11,191 nt of DNA from Paracoccaceae bacterium (lineage in GTDB: Bacteria > Pseudomonadota > Alphaproteobacteria > Rhodobacterales > Rhodobacteraceae). The notes under the pieces are model-generated. The model had not been told where the DNA came from. It did not search any database and worked only from the letters and a program-made list of their open reading frames with translations. The DNA is taken from NCBI GenBank assembly GCA_020832725.1, contig JAFIEC010000186.1, forward strand, positions 1 to 11,191. Direction: 5' to 3'. Both the position numbers and the translations under genes were made by a program. Shown in pieces: positions 7,051 through 11,191 of this stretch. How positions within the stretch are numbered: position 1 is the first letter of the stretch; every line of letters starts with the position of its first letter.

Positions 7051-8043
7051 ATGGGAAAGCTGCAACTCTCCATCGCCATGGGAGATTACGACCGCACCCG
7101 CGCCGTTGCAGACGGCCGCGTGCAGATCGACGGGGTGGAGCCGCTGTGCATGCTGCTCAGCCCGGAGGAGATGTTCTTTCGCGTCTTTCGCCACGGCGCC
7201 TTCGACGTGAGCGAGATGTCCTTTTCCTCATATTGCGTGAAGCTGGCGCGGGGCGAGTCCGATTACATCGCCCTGCCTGTCTTCCTGTCGCGGGCGTTCC
7301 GGCACACATCGGTCTACGTGCGCACCGATACCGGCATCCGCGCCCCCGCAGACCTGAAGGGCCGGCGCATCGGCATCGCGGAATACCAGCTTTCGGCCAA
7401 TGTCTGGGTGCGCGGCATCCTCGAGGATGACCACGGCGTGAAACCCTCCGACGTGACCTGGGTGCGCGGCGGGATGGACACGCCCGGGCGGCCCGAAAAG
7501 ATCGCCCTGACCCTGCCCGACGACATCCGCATGGAACAGGCCCCCGAGGGGGCTACGCTGAACGGCATGCTGGAGGCCGGCGAGATCGACGGCTTCATCG
7601 GTCCGCGCTGGCCGCGCTGCTTTGCCGAGGCCCATCCCCATGTGGGACGGCTGTTCTCCGACAGCATCGGCGCCGCCGAGGATTACTTCCGCCGCACCCG
7701 CATCTTTCCGGTCATGCACCTGCTCGGCATCCGCCGCAATCTGGCCGAGGCCCATCCCTTCCTGCCCGGCGCGCTGATGAAGGCCTTCACCGAGGCCAAG
7801 CACATCGCCGAGGCTGCGCTGGACGATACCTCGGCCACCAAGGTGACGATGCCCTTCGTCGAGGACACCCTCGCCCGCACCCGGGCGCTGATGGGGCGTG
7901 ATCCGTGGTCCTACGGGCTGGCGGGCAATGCCCATGTGCTGGAGGCGTTCCTCGACTACCACCACCGGCAGGGCCTCTCGCCGCGCAGGCTGGCGGTGGA
8001 GGAACTGTTCCATCCCGCAGCCCTCGAGAGCTTCAGCCTGTGA
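7051..8043 (+). CDS. 4,5-dihydroxyphthalate decarboxylase family protein
   Basis: This 330-residue protein is expected to decarboxylate 4,5-dihydroxyphthalate to protocatechuate. The family is recognised from its conserved N-terminal half: IAMGDYDRTRAVADGRVQIDGV, then FRVFRHGAFDVSEMSFSSY, LPVFLSRAFRHTSVYVRTDTGI and PADLKGRRIGIAEYQLSANVWVRGIL. The fold is that of periplasmic binding proteins (NMT1/SBP-like), but there is no signal peptide, in line with a cytoplasmic enzyme. The ATG at 7051 has an excellent GGGAGGA ribosome site (7040-7046); longer in-frame extensions upstream run inside the dehydrogenase gene and have no such site. It is the last gene of the plus-strand arm, 28 bp after the dehydrogenase stop. 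It ends convergently with the DUF3775 gene over a hairpin. Without the neighbours it could be mistaken for an ABC transporter binding protein. Confidence 0.9.
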   Translation: MGKLQLSIAMGDYDRTRAVADGRVQIDGVEPLCMLLSPEEMFFRVFRHGAFDVSEMSFSSYCVKLARGESDYIALPVFLSRAFRHTSVYVRTDTGIRAPADLKGRRIGIAEYQLSANVWVRGILEDDHGVKPSDVTWVRGGMDTPGRPEKIALTLPDDIRMEQAPEGATLNGMLEAGEIDGFIGPRWPRCFAEAHPHVGRLFSDSIGAAEDYFRRTRIFPVMHLLGIRRNLAEAHPFLPGALMKAFTEAKHIAEAALDDTSATKVTMPFVEDTLARTRALMGRDPWSYGLAGNAHVLEAFLDYHHRQGLSPRRLAVEELFHPAALESFSL

Positions 8044-8050
8044 CGGGGGC

Positions 8051-8074
8051 GGTGCGGGTCAGTAGCCCCGCACC
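8051..8074. terminator. Hairpin between convergent genes, possible bidirectional terminator
   Basis: GGTGCGGG (8051-8058) and CCCGCACC (8067-8074) form a perfect 8-bp stem around an 8-base loop. It starts seven bases past the decarboxylase stop and includes the last codons and stop of the DUF3775 gene, so it is in the right place to end transcripts from both sides. No T-run follows in either direction, so classical intrinsic termination is weakly supported. Confidence 0.45.
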
Positions 8075-8427
8075 TCGTCCTCGATCTCGGACGAGTCGAT
8101 CCCGATCTTCTCCAGACCATCCTCGAGATAATCGGCCAGCAGCGGCACACCCAGCAGGTAATCTGCGGTGGGGACCGTCGCCTCGGCCCGGGCGGTGGCG
8201 ATCGCCTCGGCCAGATCCTCCGGCTCGAACGTGTCGCGCCCGATCCACATGAGGGCAACCAGGCTGGCCTTTTCGTCGTCGTTCAGATCGCCGATGTAAT
8301 TGCGCAATTCGGCCTCTGCCGTGCTGCGCATGCGCGGGCTGGACAGGTCCTCGCGCGGCAGGTCGGCGTCGAACTCGCGGGCGCGGATGATGATGCGGGC
8401 AACCTTGCGGGCGCTGATCTCGAGCAT
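8059..8427 (-). CDS. DUF3775 domain-containing protein
   Basis: This small acidic protein of 122 residues begins MLEISARKVARIIIRAREFD and contains LRNYIGDLNDDEKASLVALMWIGR, followed by an Ala/Glu-rich helix and YLLGVPLLADYLEDGLEKIGID. I recognise the pattern as DUF3775, a family of unknown function common in alphaproteobacteria. No signal peptide, membrane segment or catalytic motif is visible, and it is probably cytoplasmic and mainly helical. The ATG at 8427 is fixed by a perfect AAGGAGG site six bases upstream (plus 8434-8440). The frame continues upstream but runs into the repeat region, so a longer start is unlikely. It is transcribed toward the decarboxylase gene and seems unrelated to the phthalate pathway. 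Confidence 0.85.
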   Translation of the reverse strand: MLEISARKVARIIIRAREFDADLPREDLSSPRMRSTAEAELRNYIGDLNDDEKASLVALMWIGRDTFEPEDLAEAIATARAEATVPTADYLLGVPLLADYLEDGLEKIGIDSSEIEDEVRGY

Positions 8428-8501
8428 GGGGATCCTCCTTGCCGCGATCATGCGCGCAGGCCCGCCCCGCCGCAAGGGCCAGCGCGACCTGTCGGGACGG
8501 A

Positions 8502-8518
8502 GGGGATTGCGCATCCCC
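8502..8518 (-). other. Hairpin upstream of the DUF3775 gene
   Basis: GGGGAT (8502-8507) and ATCCCC (8513-8518) form a six-base stem around a five-base loop, about 75 bp upstream of the DUF3775 start. A second small inverted repeat, CCCGC-AG-GCGGG (8516-8527), overlaps it. With the repeats at 8546-8635 it makes the whole gap between the SDR and DUF3775 genes structured. No T-run follows. It might separate the SDR transcript from DUF3775, but that is inference. Confidence 0.35.
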
Positions 8519-8545
8519 GCAGGCGGGTGTCCACGCGCATCTTCC

Positions 8546-8635
8546 TGCGCCCCTTCACGGAGCCTTTTGCTGCGCCCCTTCAAGGAGCCTTTTGCTGCGC
8601 CCCTTCAGGGAGCCTTTTCTTGCGCCCCTTCAGGG
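8546..8635. repeat. 25-bp tandem repeat, 3.6 copies
   Basis: Three full units (8546-8570, 8571-8595, 8596-8620) and a 15-bp partial one (8621-8635) are adjacent without spacers. Each unit begins TGCGCCCCTTCA and ends GAGCCTTTTGC (the third ends in CT). The only other difference is one variable base at unit position 13 (C, A, G). The partial unit carries the stop codon of the upstream SDR gene. Read on the minus strand, each unit contains TGAAGGGGCGCA and can form a short stem, GCUCC pairing with GGGGC around a five-base loop. The unit length is not a multiple of three, which argues against coding use. The copies may have arisen by slippage from the SDR 3' end; function is unknown. Confidence 0.85.
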
Positions 8636-8638
8636 GCG
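8623..8638 (-). other. Hairpin holding the SDR stop codon in its loop
   Basis: CGCCCC and GGGGCG form a six-base stem with the loop TGAA on the transcribed strand. The TGA in that loop is the stop codon of the short-chain dehydrogenase gene. The structure overlaps the partial fourth copy of the 25-bp repeat. It has no T-run, so it is more like an mRNA 3' stabiliser than a terminator. Confidence 0.45.
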
Positions 8639-9373
8639 ACGCGCCCCGAACAGCGCAAAGTAAAGTGGTGCCGGCAGCAATTGCGACGCCCGGAACACCC
8701 ACGAGAAGACGCGCGGAAAATTGGTCTGGAAACGGGAGGATCGCATCGCCGCCATCACATGGCCCGCCGCCGCCTCGGGGGTGACGATAAAGGGCATGGT
8801 GAACTCGTTCTTCTCGGTCAGCCGCGTCCGGATGAAGCCCGGATTGACCAGCTGCACCCTGACACGGGTGCGCGCAAGATCGGCCCGCAGGTTCTCTGTG
8901 AGATGCATCACCCCCGCCTTCGAGGCGCCATAGCCGATGGCGTTGGGCAGGCCCCGGAACCCCGAGAGAGAGCCGATCACCACCACATGGCCCGCATCGC
9001 GACGGGCAAAGCCCGGCACCACGCTGCCCAGCACGCGGGCGGCCCCGGTAAAATTGATGTCGCACATCGCCTCGACCTGCTCGGGCTCCCAGTCCTGGGC
9101 GCGCATCGGCCAGTAGACGCCAGCGATGAAGATCAGCCCGTCGATCTCGCCCACCTGCTCGCGGGCGGCCTGGACAGCCGAAAGGCTGGCGATGTCGAGG
9201 GGGACGACATCCGCCCCGCCCGGGAGGGTCGCGGCCAGCTCCTCCAGCCGCTCGCGGTTGCGCGCCGACAGAACCAGCCGGACGCCCTCGGCCGCCAGCG
9301 CCGCCGCCAGCGCGCGACCCAGCCCCTCCGAGGCCCCCACCAGCCAGTAGCGCTTGCCCGAAAGCCCGCTCAT
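8630..9373 (-). CDS. Short-chain dehydrogenase/reductase (SDR) family protein
   Basis: This 247-residue NAD(P)-dependent oxidoreductase is a classical SDR. The cofactor loop is GASEGLG (13-19), a variant of TGxxxGxG. The acidic DIASL segment (60-64) follows, and the usual NNAG appears as FIAG (82-85). The catalytic residues are S135 (GSLSG), Y148 and K152 in YGASK. After VNPGFIRTRLT, the last ~40 residues are hydrophobic and aromatic (FSWVFRASQLLPAPLYFALFG), suggesting membrane association or a lipid-like substrate. The ATG at 9373 overlaps the DUF3833 stop as ATGA, and no separate ribosome site is visible, so translation is probably coupled. A longer in-frame start at 9559 would run through the DUF3833 gene and is rejected. 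Substrate unknown. The partners MFS_2 and DUF3833 point to an unsaturated or modified fatty-acid stress cluster known from other proteobacteria; this is inference. Confidence 0.9.
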   Translation of the reverse strand: MSGLSGKRYWLVGASEGLGRALAAALAAEGVRLVLSARNRERLEELAATLPGGADVVPLDIASLSAVQAAREQVGEIDGLIFIAGVYWPMRAQDWEPEQVEAMCDINFTGAARVLGSVVPGFARRDAGHVVVIGSLSGFRGLPNAIGYGASKAGVMHLTENLRADLARTRVRVQLVNPGFIRTRLTEKNEFTMPFIVTPEAAAGHVMAAMRSSRFQTNFPRVFSWVFRASQLLPAPLYFALFGARRP

Positions 9374-9927
9374 GGTGCCGGCCGCATGGTGGCCACCAGC
9401 TCGGCCACCTTGATGCCGAACTTGCGGAACTCGCTGCGGTTCATGATCGTGCCGTTCTCGATCAGATACATCCAGTCGGTCACATCGAGGACATGCCCAC
9501 CCGCCTGTTCCGGCAGGCGGATCCGGTATTTCAGGCAGACGGCCGCACCCTTTTGCCACCCCTCGCCGGTACCGATGATGTCGGGCGCGGTGGCCTCGAT
9601 CCGCCCGCCCTCATGCACGATCAGGGTCCATTCCCTGTCCTGGGTCGTGCCGGTGTCATAGCGGAAGGCCTCGGTCATGTGGCCGCGGTCCCCCTCCCAG
9701 CGGGCGTTCATGTCGGCGACGAACCGCGAGGTGACCCGGCCCAGCGGGCCGTAGAGCACGCCTTCGCACAGGATCGCGCCCTGCAGCCGCTCGCGGATGT
9801 CGAAGGCCGGCGTCCGCTCGGCGTAATGCTCGGGCTTCTGGGAGGCAAAGCCGCGCAGCCGCGCAGCCGCAGCCACAAGGCCCAGCGCCACGAGAGCCCC
9901 CAGAAGGGCATAGGCAAGTCCGCTCAT
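9370..9927 (-). CDS. DUF3833 domain-containing protein
   Basis: This 185-residue protein has an N-terminal hydrophobic anchor (about residues 4-24, LAYALLGALVALGLVAAAARL), followed by the DUF3833 pattern: FASQKPEHYAERTPAFDIRERLQG, LGRVTSRFVADMNARWEGDRGHMTEAFRYDTGTTQDREW, and a later VTDWMYLIENGTIMNRSEFRKFGIKV. The function of DUF3833 is not known to me. Related proteins are often lipoproteins, but no lipobox cysteine is present here, so a membrane-anchored periplasmic form is more likely. The ATG at 9927 has a GGAGGA site upstream and shares one base with the stop of the MFS gene (TGATG). The 3' end overlaps the SDR start by 4 bp. The three genes therefore form one tightly coupled operon. Confidence 0.85.
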   Translation of the reverse strand: MSGLAYALLGALVALGLVAAAARLRGFASQKPEHYAERTPAFDIRERLQGAILCEGVLYGPLGRVTSRFVADMNARWEGDRGHMTEAFRYDTGTTQDREWTLIVHEGGRIEATAPDIIGTGEGWQKGAAVCLKYRIRLPEQAGGHVLDVTDWMYLIENGTIMNRSEFRKFGIKVAELVATMRPAP

Positions 9928-11191
9928 CACACATCCTCCACGGATCGGGTTCGCGCCAGCAGGATGATGGCCACGAGTTTCAGGGCACAGGGCACCACCG
10001 CGTAGAGAAGGGTCAGCGTCCACAGCGCGGTTTCGGGATTGTCGGTGCCCGCACGAAAGCCCGACAGCTCCAGCACGGGCAGAAGCGAGACCGCCGCAAA
10101 GGCCAGCGTGAACTTGGTCACGAAATTCCACAGACCGAACCCTTGCGCGGCACCCGGTGCGATCCGCGCCAGGCGCGCGGCGAACAGCGCGGGCAGCAGC
10201 GTCATGTCCGCCCCCAGCGCGGCCCCCGAGGCGATGCAGATGATCGCAAAGGCCCACAGATCGCCCGCGCCAAGGGTCACGGCAAAGGCAAAGGCCATGA
10301 TCGACAGGGCCATGCCCCACAGCAGCATCGTGCGCGCGCCCCGCGCCCGGGCCGTGCGTGCCCACAGCGGCGCGGAGGCCGCCGCCGACAGGAAGAACAG
10401 AAGCAGGAACGGCCCCTCCAGCCCCGGGGCCATCAGGCGCGACTCGACAAAGAACAGGAACAGGCTAGAGGTGACGGCCACGGGCATGGCATTGACCAGC
10501 GCGATCACCAGCAGCCGCCGCGCCAGCGGATCGCTCAGGATCACGCGGAACCCGTCGAGGCTGACCACCCCGCCGCCTGCCGCTCCGGGCTGCCAGTTGC
10601 CGCGCATGGCCGCCAGCGCAAGGGCCGCGAGGACCGCAAACCCCCAGGCGAAGATCGCAAAGGGCGCGGCCCCTCCGACCGCCATGACGACACCGGGCAC
10701 AACCGCCGCCACAGACACCCCCAGCAGCGCACCTGTCTCGCGCCAGCCGGCCACGCGCACATGCCCGCCCCCGCCCAGCCGCGCTGCGGCATCCACGCCC
10801 TGGGCATAGAAGGTGATCGTCAGAAAGCTGAAGGCCGAGAACACCCCCGTCAGGCACAGCGCGAACCACAACAGCGGCGCGACGGGGGGGGCGACCGCGA
10901 ACAGGCCCAGCATCGACAGCGCCAGCAGCCCGGTGGCAAGGCCCGTTGCCGTGGCCCGCCAGTCCCGCAGCCGCTCCGACAGCCAGCCCAGCGCCGGATC
11001 CTGCACCACATCGAGCAGGCGCAGCCCGAACAGCACCGCGCCCAGGGCAGCCAGGCTCACGCCATATTCATCGACATAGAACTTGGGCGCATGGATGTAG
11101 ATGGGCAGGCCCGCCGCCGCCAGCAGGGCCGCGAACAGGGCGAATGCCGGCAGGCGCGGGGCAAGATCCGCGCCTGCCCCCTCGGCTGCGG
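9927..11191 (-). CDS. MFS transporter, MFS_2/GPH-like (5' end outside window)
   Basis: The minus-strand frame is open from the window edge to a TGA at 9929-9927, showing 420 residues of a major facilitator superfamily protein. The visible N-terminal part reads LPAFALFAALLAAAGLPIYIHAPKFYVDEYGVSLAALG, then GLRLLDVVQDPALGWLSERL. The RxxDxxxDPxxG loop between the first helices is typical of the glycoside-pentoside-hexuronide/MFS_2 group. About ten further hydrophobic helices follow. No credible start codon occurs before the edge; the GTG at 11060 lies inside this conserved region and is not the start. Probably only some tens of residues are missing. Substrate unknown. It is the first visible gene of the operon with DUF3833 and SDR. 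Confidence 0.88.
   Translation of the reverse strand, partial: AAEGAGADLAPRLPAFALFAALLAAAGLPIYIHAPKFYVDEYGVSLAALGAVLFGLRLLDVVQDPALGWLSERLRDWRATATGLATGLLALSMLGLFAVAPPVAPLLWFALCLTGVFSAFSFLTITFYAQGVDAAARLGGGGHVRVAGWRETGALLGVSVAAVVPGVVMAVGGAAPFAIFAWGFAVLAALALAAMRGNWQPGAAGGGVVSLDGFRVILSDPLARRLLVIALVNAMPVAVTSSLFLFFVESRLMAPGLEGPFLLLFFLSAAASAPLWARTARARGARTMLLWGMALSIMAFAFAVTLGAGDLWAFAIICIASGAALGADMTLLPALFAARLARIAPGAAQGFGLWNFVTKFTLAFAAVSLLPVLELSGFRAGTDNPETALWTLTLLYAVVPCALKLVAIILLARTRSVEDV

Noticed and set aside
5796..7079. A 427-codon minus-strand frame opposite the dehydrogenase
   Set aside because: Composition is Gly/Arg/His-rich without domain signal; the plus strand carries an intact Gfo/Idh/MocA enzyme.
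7051..8043. ABC transporter substrate-binding protein
   Set aside because: The fold family fits, but there is no signal peptide, no ABC permease or ATPase nearby, and the sequence matches the 4,5-dihydroxyphthalate decarboxylase pattern in the right pathway context.
8428..8583. Upstream extension of the DUF3775 protein into the repeat region
   Set aside because: The extension is translated repeat and Arg-rich sequence; the ATG at 8427 has a perfect AAGGAGG site and gives a normal N-terminus.
8546..8635. CRISPR array
   Set aside because: The 25-bp units are directly adjacent with no unique spacers and no cas genes are nearby; it is a simple tandem repeat.
9374..9559. Longer N-terminus for the short-chain dehydrogenase
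   Set aside because: It would be read out of frame through the DUF3833 gene, and the natural Rossmann N-terminus starts at 9373 with an ATGA overlap.
1..11191. Insertion sequences, integrase, tRNA or attachment sites marking a mobile island
   Set aside because: No transposase or integrase motif, tRNA gene or long terminal inverted repeat was seen on either strand, so cassette insertion remains only a hypothesis.

Overview
The window comes from a GC-rich alphaproteobacterium, most likely a member of the Rhodobacterales (Paracoccus/Rhodobacter/Roseobacter type). The reasons are the very high third-position GC, the protein families present (DUF3775, DUF3833, fused TAXI-type TRAP permease) and the overall codon use. 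This is family-level recognition; no rRNA or other marker gene is present to fix the genus.

Layout. (1) Positions 1-393 hold the 3' end of a TonB-family protein gene (+). (2) Positions 397-8043 hold a complete, divergently arranged phthalate-type catabolic cluster. On the minus strand, from about 4730 leftwards, are a Rieske ring-hydroxylating oxygenase alpha subunit (phthalate 4,5-dioxygenase type), a periplasmic TAXI-type TRAP receptor and a fused 4TM/12TM TRAP permease. On the plus strand, from 4901 rightwards, are the oxygenase reductase (phthalate dioxygenase reductase/VanB type), a Gfo/Idh/MocA dehydrogenase (phthalate dihydrodiol dehydrogenase type) and a 4,5-dihydroxyphthalate decarboxylase. 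The 170 bp between the two arms (4731-4900) carries a 12-bp palindrome of the form TTAG-N4-CTAA, overlapped by candidate promoters in both directions. (3) Positions 8059-8427 encode a small DUF3775 protein (-). (4) Positions 8428-8629 are structured non-coding DNA with a 25-bp tandem repeat. (5) Positions 8630-11191 hold a tightly overlapping minus-strand operon of MFS_2 transporter (cut by the window edge), DUF3833 protein and short-chain dehydrogenase.

How the genes work together (inference from families). The TRAP system would bring an aromatic dicarboxylate across the inner membrane. The oxygenase plus its flavin/iron-sulfur reductase would form the cis-4,5-dihydrodiol, the dehydrogenase would rearomatise it to 4,5-dihydroxyphthalate, and the decarboxylase would yield protocatechuate. 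No ring-cleavage genes, ester hydrolase or transcription regulator lie in the window, so those functions must be elsewhere. The two halves of the oxygenase system sit on opposite sides of the shared control region, and uptake is co-transcribed with the oxygenase.

The main points for follow-up are the pairing of a TAXI-TRAP importer with a phthalate pathway, the SlyA/MarR-like operator between the arms, two strong hairpins separating oxygenase from transporter genes, and the tandem repeat at the end of the dehydrogenase gene. There is no gene-free stretch longer than 300 bases.
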